The notes below the pieces were generated by a model. It did not search any database and was not told the origin of the DNA. It saw only the letters and a list, made by a program, of their open reading frames with translations. The position numbers and the translations under genes were made by a program. Positions 51,801 to 62,234 of a stretch of 64,000 nucleotides of DNA are shown piece by piece. Source of the DNA: Diploscapter coronatus (taxonomy: Eukaryota; Nematoda; Chromadorea; Rhabditida; Rhabditidae); contig OZ038422.1 of the NCBI GenBank assembly GCA_964036155.1, positions 31,891,201-31,955,200 of the forward strand, given 5' to 3'. Position 1 is the stretch's first letter, and every line of letters starts with the position of its first letter.

Positions 51801-53617
51801 AACAATTAAAGTCGGGTCATATTTGGATGAAAAACGATATAATAGCTTGGACGAATGAGCATTTTCACTTATCTTCGAATAACACTCGCCAATTCCAGCA
51901 GTGTACGATTCGGTGGAGCGTCTGGGCAGTTTGGTGGCCCGCATTGCGTTGGCGCCCATCGAGGAATTGGCCTCTGCCTACTTCTCCTCTGTCCTTCAGT
52001 CCTCGTCCAAAGTGTTCAAGAATAATACAGTAATCTTTCCCCTCTTTCCTCCCTTTGCAATGAGTTGTTATCTTTGAGAAATCATTCGACGATGCAGTCT
52101 CAGTGCTGTCGAACATCCTGTACGTCATGAATCTGTCAGGTCTGATCGTCTGTGCTTTCGGATTATCCTATGCCAAAATCGCAGTCACTCTATATGGAGG
52201 CAGTCTTCTAGCCGATAATGGAGGTGGGTGTATTTTATCTGAACTCAGAAATATATATTCTTCAGCCGAAAAATAGCGAAATTTCTAGAATGACAATTCA
52301 GATTATGCAAGATTGATTGAAAAGTTGATCTTAAAATTTCACCATTTTCAACAAAATTAACCAACTCTTTTAGTATCATTTTATACCAATTAGACGATGT
52401 AATTTTGGGAAAAAATGGAGTACAAATACAGAGTTGGAAAAAAAAACATCTAACTCAGGTGGCCGCCTTCTGTCAGTCTACGCAATTTACCTGTGGACAA
52501 TCGCTCTGAACGGCATCACGGAGTGCTTTGCAATGGCCTCCATGACTAACAAAGGGGTGAGTTTGGAACTAAATAATTATGTGTCGAATCACTCGATAGT
52601 CGTTTCTATTCCAGATAGTCTCGCACGGTGTGTTCATGGCCATTTCCGCCTCGATCCACCTGACTCTCAGCTTCATTCTCTGCAGCTATTTCGGCCCTGT
52701 CGGTTTCATATTCGCCAACATCATCAACATGCTCGGCAGAATCATTTACAGGTTAATACTGCTCCATTTTATTTACCACGAGTTCGATAAAGTGAAAATT
52801 TTCTAATAATGCAAGATCTAAGGGCGCGTTCATACTAAGAAAGCGAAAAGACGAAACGGAGAGTGCAAATCGAGAGAGGAAGAGAAAAGTGCTCTTTTCA
52901 TTTCGCATGCACTTTCCGTTTTATTGGTATGAACACTCCCTAATAATCTTCGCCCTCATTCAATATTTTTCCTATTTCATTGAGCTCTATCAATCAAATA
53001 TTTTCCCATTAAATATTAACAACTTTTCAAAATAAAAAATTTTACTCTTTTTATTCTTTTATGCTAATTTCTCGTCTTTTCAGTTGGAGGCATATTTCTG
53101 CCTATTTGGGCGCCAAGACTCCGAGTGTGTTCGAGGACCTGTTGCCTTCCCCTTCTACGGTCATCTTCACTGCATTCGCATTATTCGCCTGTCTGCTTTC
53201 TGAATTGGTGAGATTTCGTAAATCATTTTCCTTATGATCAGTTAACATTACCATTAATTTCATCGTCGATAATCAGTTTGCCATAAATTGACGATGATAT
53301 TCGTAATTTCGAATCGAATTAATGAAATGATGAGACACGAATAATTTTTCTTTATTCTTTTTTCTTATGGAAGCTGGATTTGAATTTCTTACTAACCTTG
53401 TAGAATCATTTCATTTAGAAAAGATTAAATTTCAAGTAAATGATCACCAATTTTGAGCTATTTTCAGTTATTTGCGTCGACCCCAGGCTGGTCGTACACC
53501 CTGTCGCACTTGGCCATTGGCGGAGTGCTCTTCCTCCTCCTCGCGGCTCATATCTTCACAAACGATCCGATCATTTCCGCACAAATCAACCACATTCAAA
53601 GGCAGCACCGAGATTAA
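48885..53617 (+). CDS. rft1: RFT1 family ER membrane protein (N-glycan precursor assembly)
   Basis: RFT1 is a multi-spanning ER protein required for using Man5GlcNAc2-PP-dolichol in N-glycosylation. Whether it is itself the flippase is debated. Thirteen exons (48885-48932, 49293-49378, 49568-49675, 49941-50096, 50399-50531, 50580-50698, 51417-51547, 51899-52029, 52079-52223, 52459-52556, 52615-52751, 53084-53207, 53468-53617) encode 521 residues; human RFT1 has 541. Family signatures include LLRIVDNDVLGLVNVRLTLL near the N-terminus, the conserved LTREPMRKA, LAAFIESCAEPFAV, and ALNGITECFAMASMT. Many hydrophobic segments are spread over the whole length, and the C-terminus is short and basic (IQRQHRD). 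Exon 9 needs the unusual acceptor TTTGAG to keep frame. Intron 11 carries a small MITE at 52822-52940. Intron 6 contains a chance open frame. Confidence 0.96.
52822..52940. mobile_element. Small PIF/Harbinger-like MITE in rft1 intron 11
   Basis: The element is flanked by TAA on both sides (52819-52821 and 52941-52943) and starts GGG and ends CCC. Outer ends are inverted copies: GTTCATAC on the left matches GTATGAAC on the right. A second matching block, ACGGAGAGTGCA and TGCACTTTCCGT, lies inside, offset by about 10 bases. At 119 bases with no coding capacity, it fits a non-autonomous Tourist-type element (3-base TWA target, GGG ends). Confidence 0.68.
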
Positions 53618-55371
53618 GTTTTGTTTCTTTTTTCTTCTTTTATATCACTCGAACGACAATCTGATATCAGAAAAATTGACATTATCGTAAAAGTAATTTT
53701 ATGAATACTTGAAGACTAACTCTACATGTGTTGATAGAAGAAAAAAACTTCCTTATAAAGAAGCTCAATTATCTCGAGTAGAGTAGTTTCAAGTATCCAT
53801 AGATGTGTTACTCTTTTTCTTGATATAATTATGCCTATTCATCTAGCGCCCTAACTGATAACTTATTCCTTGATTACTTTGCTCAATCTTTCAGTATTCA
53901 TTTATTTAATGTCAGGGTTTTTCCTTATTAGTGCTCGATATAATTTATCAGCCAAATCAGTTGAATTTTCGTGACTTCTAACGATCTCACAATGATTTCT
54001 TCCATCTTTCTTTATCGTCTAGTCTGCCTAAATGTTCCGGGTTTTCCACTTTACAATCGAATAAAATCTTTCAAAATGTTCAAATCAGCAACTAATTCAC
54101 GAGAAGAAAAAAGGGTGTACAATCTGGTCGAATTTATAATGAGCTGCAGCTAATTCAACAAATGAGTGCCAAATCCTTGAGGCCTAAGCTAAGATGGGAC
54201 ATCACTGCATACAAACATATGAAGTTAGTTTTTGTTCTAGAATGTAAATAAATATCATATTCATATTCGAATTCTACGCTCTCGATTACCCCTATATACC
54301 TGCACTATATGGTCCAACCCGTTAGCACCCATATGCTTGAAATGCTCCAATCGTCCTTCGAAAGTTTTCAAAATCAAACTATTTTCCGATTTGATTTGTC
54401 TCCTTTCAGAGCCGATGTCTCGAACAAGTTAACAATTGTTCTTGTGAAGAGAATTAAAAAAAACCCATTTTTAGTTTTCTCAAAATTGCATTTTCATTTT
54501 CACACTCTCTTTCTCTTTTATTCATTCATCAACAACGTCCCTTTCCCCTTTTGCACAGTGGCGCGAACAGACAGCGATTTGAATTTCTTCTCGACTTTAT
54601 CTCGCTTTTTCTTCGAATTTTCTCGTAATTATCGTCAATTACCCTCATTACCTGCATAATTATCGTTTATTAATAAATTCTAGATGATTCTGCTAGAAGT
54701 TGTTCAACCTTCATTGATTTTCACTTCTTCTCGATCCGTTTTTTCTCCGAATTTTCAAAATTTGAGTTCTCTTGCAATTTTATTCCATTTCGAAGCATTC
54801 TCCTAACTCATTTTCTCAAGTACTCGCTCAAAATGATCACTCAACTGTTTGTGTAAATCAACGATTCCATCCTTCAAATTGTTGACCATGTCGCGCTCCG
54901 GTACTTGCGCCCCCGAATCTACGAAATTTTCGAAAGTCTCTTCCTGGGACAGCATAAAAGGGTTTGTTCCCAGAAGGGAGCTCTCGAAGATTCCTGAAGT
55001 TTCATGGATTCAATCACACGGTGCGTTTGTTCGTCGAATTCGCCTGTGCAGGAGCAGAACTTGATGAGTCTCACTCGAGATCCGAAACGCCACTTGTTTC
55101 GGGGCTCGGAATGAAATTTTTGAAAAAAAAACTTCTCAAATTCAAGCTTCAGTCTTTCAGCTTTTACCGAATTCGTAAAGTTCTATATCTGCATTGACGA
55201 ACGACTTGGAGCGTTTGCAACTCGAATAAGAGAAAACTCATTCGATCTTCCCTCGGTTTTCGATACATAGAATAAGAGTTCCCGTTTCATTTCTTCTCGA
55301 TGATGCTCGTCAATTCGCTAAAATTTCGAACATTTTTTGCTCGTTCATCTGACTGATTCGTTTGATTGCAG
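53618..55371. other. Intergenic region between rft1 and the repeat-exon gene
   Basis: This 1.75 kb stretch holds the rft1 3' UTR (candidate AATAAA at 54060-54065) and the upstream region of the next gene. An open stretch from the ATG at 54888 encodes a short basic, Ser-rich peptide beginning MSRSGTCAPEST. It could be an alternative first exon but has no supporting splice signals, so it is not called. Confidence 0.5.
55370..55371 (+). promoter_or_regulatory. Probable trans-splice acceptor of the repeat-exon gene
   Basis: TTGATTGCAG ends four bases before the ATG at 55376. No 5' exon was found, so a spliced-leader site is likely. It also supports the start codon. Confidence 0.55.
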
Positions 55372-55375
55372 CAAC

Positions 55376-58300
55376 ATGTCGCGACACATGCTTGTAGCTG
55401 ATGCTAATCTGGACCAGACGAATCTGGAGGAGACGCTGCTGATGGACACCTCGCTGAGCGGGAATAGATCTGTACAGGAACAGGCAGAGGACAGGGATGT
55501 GAGTGCGCTGACTGCTCTGAGTGCTGAGTCTATCGCTGAAGAGGAAGAGGGGGAGGAGACGTTCATGGACGCGACGGTGAACGGCCTCGATGAGACCGGT
55601 CAGTAAGATTTTACTTCCTCGCTTGCGCAAAATGAAATGATTCTTGAGAGAGAAATTGACTAGATTGGAAAGAATATCTTGAAGCCTCTATAAGAATGGA
55701 CTTGTGCGCCAATGGTCTAGAATTAGTTCTGTTGAATCTTACTGAGTTAACATTTTGACATTTCATTGTCTGATTTGAAACAGTTTCAATAATTCTAAAA
55801 TTAATAAAATCGAAATCCCTAATCTTTTTTTCTGGTAATGAAGAGTCGCTCTTTCCTATGCTTAGATGAGATCTATGATTTTGAAAATCTCAAGAAAGTC
55901 TGGGTGTTTCAGAAAAATTCGCTGAACTGGAGGCTCAACTGATGAAGCAGGCGAGTGAGAAGAAGACTGCAGAGGCAAGGACCAAGGTAAGGAAGGCAGG
56001 AAGATATTTGCTCAGTTAATTGGAAATTCGTCTCGTTCATTCTCTTCAATTGCTCATTCGTCATTTCATAAGTTCTGCATTTATAATCATGTCTGAATTT
56101 GAAAATAAGCTAAAATGTGCGAAAAGTCTATTTACTAACAAGAACAGTTACGAGAAGAAAGGAACGGGCCCTAAAACGTACGGATTTTGATGCTTTCGTA
56201 ATAAGAGTTGAAATTCCCTCACTTCACTGCTTCGAGCCTCACAAACCCCGAATAGTATTTACAAGAAGGCATCTCCTAAACTGCAAGGGATTATTATGGG
56301 AATTCAGGAAAGCGATGACGTGCTGATCAATGTAGACAAGACTGAGATCGAAGACGGCAACACCTCTTCCTTCTATAGGACTGTAAGCGAGGTTGACACG
56401 ACCATGGATGGGACACTGGAGGAGCGCATTCAGCAGCTGGAGGACGAATTGATCAAGGAGAAGGAGCAGAAGGAAAGAGCTGCACAGATGCTCACTGAGG
56501 TTGGAAACAGCATCAAATTGCCCCTTCATTACAACAAATTCTATCACGCTATTCATTATTATCGACAAAAGTATTAGTAGCCCTGAGAAAAAGTTCGATT
56601 ATTTGAAGAGATAAAGCAGTTTTGACGATACTCCCTTGGCCAACCAACTCCATTTTCCCATTTCGTCTCTTCTTTTATTATTTTTTTATAAAGTGAATTA
56701 TGAGTCGGTTAGGAGGAGAGTATACACAAAGTCGTATCTCTATCCCTGTCAAAGCTGATGTAAGCACTTGAATTTTGATGACTGACACTATGAAATGTAG
56801 TCTAGTTTACAAATAGCAGAATTGTTGAAAAATGAATTCACATTTGCAGAAGTCGGCAGAAATGGCTGCTTTGGAGGAAGAAATGGTGGAGATGAACAGT
56901 TCACTGACTGCAACTCAGCAGAACAGTCAACAGGTTGGAGAACTCGAAATGCGCCTGCAGCTGCTCGAGAACGAACTGGGCAGAGTGACGGGCGAGAGGG
57001 AGAGGGCTGTTGCACTGCTGCAGGAGGTAAGAGGATGAAAGGGACTATCTCTTATACGATATCCACTTGTCTAAACTCTACCTAAACCTAATGAAATGGC
57101 TTGCTCGAAAGTTGACGCTTTTTATTGAATAGAAGATAAAGAGCGCCACTATCAAAAGATACAAACTTTTAAAAAAGAAGCCAATGAAACTTGAGATTGA
57201 TGTTGATGGTGATTACAGAAGTCTGCCGAAGTGACTGCCTTGGAGGCGCAGATCAACGAGTTAAATGCGGTTGCGAGCACTGCACAGGACATGAGGAGGC
57301 AGATGCACGAACTCGAGGTTCACATTCAGCTGCTGGATGATGAACTGGCCAGGCAGAAGGGCGAGAAGGCGAGTGCCAATGCACTGCTGCAACAGGTTGG
57401 CTGTTTTGTTATGATTTGCTTCTATCAAGATAGAGGAAGAAATACAGGGATGTGGGGGTTGCATTGACAGAAATAGCTCATTCCATCCTAATTACTTGAC
57501 GCCTAACTAATACAAAGCCGAGTTGTGTTATTGATAATACTTTTTCTCATGTTTATTCACGCACGAAAACCATGCGATTTATCATATTTAGTATCCTTTC
57601 GCTTGGTGGCATTTTCCCTTTTTGTATTCGTCTATTCTCCTCTATCTTATCCTACCTCGCAATTACTAAAATAATAACTGAAGAAACATGAGTTAGTAAT
57701 TAACAATCATTCCTCTATTGAAACTTTCTTTCAACTTTTGTTGATTTCCTGAATGTTTTCACTTATACCACTCTAGCAATCTCATGAGCATAGGGATTTT
57801 TATGAGGGGAAAAACGGACAAATTTCAGAAATCTGAAGAATTGGCTGCTCTGGAGATTCGGATCAGTGAACTGTCGGAAGTGGCCTTCGCTGCCGAGGAC
57901 AACAACAGACAAATTGAAGAATTGAAGGCTCAGGTCCAGAATCTGGAGGCTGAATTCACCAGGCAGGCAGAAGAGAAGGAGAGTGCTGCTGCACTGCTGC
58001 AACAGGTTGAACTAGAAAACTTGTTAATAGCAAATAAAATCATCCCATTATCTGGAAGAAACTTTATGTAAACATATCCAAGTGGGAGATAAAATCACTC
58101 CATATCTATGCTTTTTGTATGCACATTTGTTGAAGTGCCGAAAAGTGGAAAAGTGAAGAGGAATGTTATAAATTTCATCAACTTTTTATTTTCGATTTTG
58201 ACATTTGTGTCAAATTCTCATCAAAACATTCTATTCATGGGCATTTCCTTGTATTTCTAAATTTTACCTGCATTCCTCCTTTATCTTTCAAGACGATTCT

Positions 58301-61300
58301 AAAATCCATTGCAATTGCAGAAGTCCGCCGATGTGTCCACTCTGGAGGCTCGTATCAGCGAATTGACTGCAGCTGCCTCTGTCGCCCAGGAAAGCAGTCA
58401 GAAGCAGGCCGAGGAACTCGAAACCCGCATTCAGATGCTGGAAAGTGAACTAGCCATGCAGGGGGAGGAAAGAGAAAGTGCTTCTGCACTGCTACAGGAG
58501 GTGAGAAGGAAGATTGCATTGTTAAAAGATTTTCATGCTCTTTTCAGAAGTCCGAAGAAATGCAAGCTCTCGAACGCAAAATCAGTGAACTGACTGCAAT
58601 GGCTTCTACCGCTGAGGACAGCAACAGACAGATCGAGGAGTTCAAGGCTCAGATGCAGATGTACGAAGCAGAGCTGGCCAGATATGCAGAGGAGAAGGAG
58701 AGTGTCAATGTAGTGCTGCATCAGGTCTGCGATTTGTTATGAGTTCATTTAGAAGTAGAAATAACCATGAAGTTGAAATTTATGTGAAGCCATTGCTATT
58801 TTTCATTTTCACTTTAGGGGATATTTTAATTATTGAGAAATTCATTGAGATCACGATATTTTTGAGTTAAAAAATACTGGATTGTTTTCTCTCCTTCAAA
58901 TTTCTGATTCTAAACTTCTCTTCTTCACATTCGATGAATTACAATCACTTTACGCTATATTTCAATCAGACCAAAGATACTTTTTCAACACAAATTTTCA
59001 GAAGTCTGAAGAAATTGCTGCTCTTGAAGCTCGCATCAATGAACTAACTGAAATTGTCTCTGTCGCTGAGAACAGCAATAGACAGGTGGAGGAGTTCAAG
59101 ACTCAGATGCAACTGTACGAGGCCGAGTTGGCCAGACATGCAGAGGAGAAGGAAAGTGTTGCTGCACTGCTGAAAGAGGTGGGAGATGAATTATAATTTC
59201 TGAACGAATTGTCATGTTTTGCAGAAGTCTGATAAAGTGACTGCTTTGGAGATCCAGGTCAACGATCTGACTGTAGCTGCCTCTGTCGTCCAGGAAAACA
59301 GTCAGAAGCAGGTCGAGGGATTCGAGGCTCGCATTCAGATGCTGGAAAGTGAACTGGCCAGACATGCAGCAGAGAAGGAAGATGGCAATACATTACTACA
59401 GGAGGTACAAGGAAAGATGATCTTGTCCAAAGACTTTCATGTTCTTTTCAGAAGACCGAAGAAATAAAAGCCCTCGAGCACAAAATCAGTGAATTGACTG
59501 CAATGGCCTCTGCCGCTGAGGACAACAACAGACAGATTGAGGAGTTCAAGGCTCAGATGCAGCTGTACGAGGCAGATCTGACCAAACAGGCAGAGGAAAA
59601 GGAGAGTGTTGCTGCATTGCTGAAAGAGGTGGGAAGATGAATTATAATTTCTGAACGAACTGTCATGTTTTGCAGAAATCAGAAGAAGTGACTACTCTGC
59701 AAGGTCAGATGAACGATCTGACTGCAGATGCTTCTGTCGCCCAGGAAAACAGTCAGAAGCAGATCGAGGGACTTGGGACTCGCATTCAGATGCTGGAAAG
59801 TGAATTGGCCATGCAGGGTGAGGAGAAGGAAAGTGCTGCTGCACTGTTACAAGAGGTGAGAAGGAAGATTGCATTGTTAAAAGATTTTCACGTTCTTTTC
59901 AGAAGTCCGAAGAAATGCGAGCTCTCGAACGCAAAATCAGTGAACTGACTGCAATGGCCTCTGCCGCTGAGGACAACAACAGACAGATTGAAGAATTCAA
60001 GGCTCAGATGCAGATGTACGAAACAGAGCTGGCCAGACATGCAGAGGAGAAGGAGAGTGTTGCTGCATTGCTGAAAGAGGTGGGAAGATGAATTATAATT
60101 TCTGAACGAACTGTCATGTTTTGCAGAAATCCGAAGAAGTGACTACTCTTCAAGGCCAGATGAACAACCTGACTGCAGCTGCCTCTGTCGCCCAGGAAAA
60201 CAGTCAGAAGCAGATCGAGAGACTTGGGACTCGCGTTCAGATGCTGGAAAGTGAACTGACCAGAAATGCAGAGGAGAAAGAAGGTGTCAATGCACTGTTG
60301 AACGAGGTGGGAATTCAATGTTGAAGGCAGCACTAAATTAACATCATTTGATGTGGACAAAATTTGCTATCCTCATTCTTCGCCAAAATACGATTTTTGA
60401 AAGGAAAAATTTGTTTACAGAGATCCACAAGAGTTGCTTCCCTGGAGGCCGAGATGGAGAAGATGAACAGTGCAATGGTTGCTTCGCAGCAGGACGGTCT
60501 GCAGAGGGAGGCATTGGAGAGTCGCATTCAGTTGCTTGAGGCCGAACTCGAACAGGAACGCGAGAAGAGCAGACAATCTGTCGCCAAAATGGAAGAGGTC
60601 AGTGGAATATTGCTTTTCTTGAAAAAGAACACTCACGATATGCACTAACTCATGATTCTTTCAGTGAATTTTGATAAACGTGTAGGGGGTAGCTAGAGAT
60701 ATAGAAGATAGGCGGAATGAAAATAGCACTAATCGAATATGATGAATCGATAAATTACAATCAGTCTTGGGCAGAAACTTCCTGATGCGAGAGAATATTT
60801 ATCTGCCCCAAGCATGTTTCCCTTTCTTTCATAATTTTCCCTTCTTCCTCGTCTTTCTGGCGGAAATCGAATACGTAAACGGAAAGAAGAGAAACAGAAT
60901 AGGGCAAGAAGGGAAAGGACGCGTGGAGCAGAGAAAGAAATACTCTTATTGGAAAACAAAAAATGATCTTGAAAATGAGGAATATTTTGATTTACAGACC
61001 CTGGACGAGGTGGATGAAATAGAAGAGAGATTGACGAGCGAGGCAGTGCGCTGGAAGAGACTGTACATGGAGCTGAAGAAGGGCGTCGACAAGGAGAACG
61101 CCATGATGCAGGCTGCTGTGTCCGGGTGAGCGCACGTATATATAAATATACTGTCGGAAAAGATGTCACTTTTTAATTCGATAAGTTAAAGACGGATCAT
61201 TTATGAGATAGGTTTTCATCCAGCGTCCTGATGATACTAGATTTGTCTGCAATGCAAATCTTTTGTCATTTTCTCGATTAATCAATTTAATTCTAACATT

Positions 61301-61895
61301 TACAAAGAAGACATCAGACATATTGTCGCAAGGTAAACACACACATGAAGGAATGAATTTCAGGGTGAGCCATCTGAGCCCTGCACAGAAGCAGGCCCTG
61401 GCTGTGAAAGCAGAGAAGGTTCGAAGTGTGAATCTGCAGAGACAGGAAGAGGCGAACAGGTCGAGGGACGCAATGAGTGCAAATTCCAGTCTCCTCAACA
61501 CTTCCAGTGCAGTCAACAGATCCACCCGCACGAGCACGTCTCAGGAAAACGATCTCAAGCAACCGGTAAGGCGCACAATTCGTCAAATTGAATAAATCAT
61601 ATCGAATTCTTTCGAAATCAATAGGCTCTTTTTGCAGCTCTCGACGGCTCTCTCGATTAGCGCGAATTCGACTCTGCTTGGGGGAGGCAACTTAGTCTCC
61701 AACACTTCAACGCACTCCCCTGCCTGGGGAGCTGACAACGAGAAGCAGATGCAGCAGCAGGGACAGCAGGCGGCACTCAACGAGTCGGTCAATCAAAACC
61801 AGACCATGAGGGCCACTCCCACGCGCAACAGAGGCAGACAAACAGGAGGGGGCAATGAATCGATGGCCAATCAGAGTGCCTGCAGACAGCAGTAG
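55376..61895 (+). CDS. Long coiled-coil protein with twelve one-exon repeats
   Basis: I do not recognise this gene with certainty. Eighteen exons (55376-55598, 55913-55986, 56308-56499, 56850-57026, 57219-57395, 57829-58005, 58321-58500, 58548-58724, 59002-59178, 59225-59404, 59452-59628, 59676-59855, 59903-60079, 60127-60306, 60421-60597, 60998-61125, 61364-61565, 61638-61895) keep one frame for 1070 residues. Residues 1-99 are acidic and Thr/Ser-rich. Residues 164-875 are twelve repeats of 59 or 60 residues, each starting K/R-S/T and ending in a run like EEKESVAALLKE, with strong coiled-coil character. Residues 876-918 are a further helix. The last 150 residues are Ser/Asn/Gln-rich and include a basic TPTRNRGRQ. 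No enzyme motif, signal peptide or membrane span was seen, so a cytoplasmic or nuclear scaffold is likely. A centrosomal, spindle or kinetochore role (CENP-F-like proteins have repeats) is only a guess. Confidence 0.85.
56850..60597 (+). repeat. Array of twelve repeat-coding exons
   Basis: Exons 4 to 15 each encode exactly one repeat, phase 0 at both ends. Lengths are 177 bases (59 residues) in exons 4, 5, 6, 8, 9, 11, 13 and 15, and 180 bases (60 residues) in exons 7, 10, 12 and 14. The 60-residue type contains SVAQENSQKQ and RIQMLESEL; most of the 59-residue type contain AEDNNRQIEEFKAQMQ. From exon 9 on the two types alternate. Confidence 0.93.
59002..60353 (+). repeat. Three recent tandem copies of a 450-base exon-intron-exon-intron unit
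   Basis: Units start at 59002, 59452 and 59903, 450 and 451 bases apart. Each holds a 59-residue exon, a 46-47 base intron, a 60-residue exon and, in the first two, a second 47-base intron. The introns at 59629-59675 and 60080-60126 are identical, and the one at 59179-59224 differs by about two changes. The intron at 59856-59902 differs from that at 58501-58547 by two bases. Introns this similar mean recent duplication or gene conversion. Confidence 0.9.
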
Positions 61896-62227
61896 ATCAA
61901 GTCAAGCAATCAGTCAGACACGGACACAGACAGACAGTCAACGATACCCCCCATATTCTCATTTACCCATTCATTCATTCTTGTATTGTGATCTTGATTT
62001 GCTCGAATATCCCTATATTATCATCCCCTCACCCTACTACCATCATATTTTACTTCCCCTACTTCTTATTTTTGATTTGATATTCGAATTCTAGTATACT
62101 TTCATTTTCTAAAGGTCTGCCTATAAAGTGTTTTAAAGATAGCTGTATCGAATCAACAGTAATGCATAAAAATTATGGATAGAATCAGTGTATATTCAGC
62201 CAGAAATCTCGTATTCTTTCACTACAG
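61896..62227 (+). other. Short intercistronic stretch between the two coiled-coil genes
   Basis: It contains the 3' UTR of the repeat-exon gene, a possible variant poly(A) signal CATAAA at 62165-62170, and a pyrimidine-rich acceptor TTTCACTACAG ending at 62227. The layout resembles a nematode operon junction. Confidence 0.45.
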
Positions 62228-62234
62228 GTTTTCA

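Noticed and set aside
54888..55064. Open stretch beginning MSRSGTCAPEST before the repeat-exon gene
   Set aside because: It resembles a possible alternative first exon but has no clear acceptor before the ATG and no donor leading in frame into the next gene; left uncalled.
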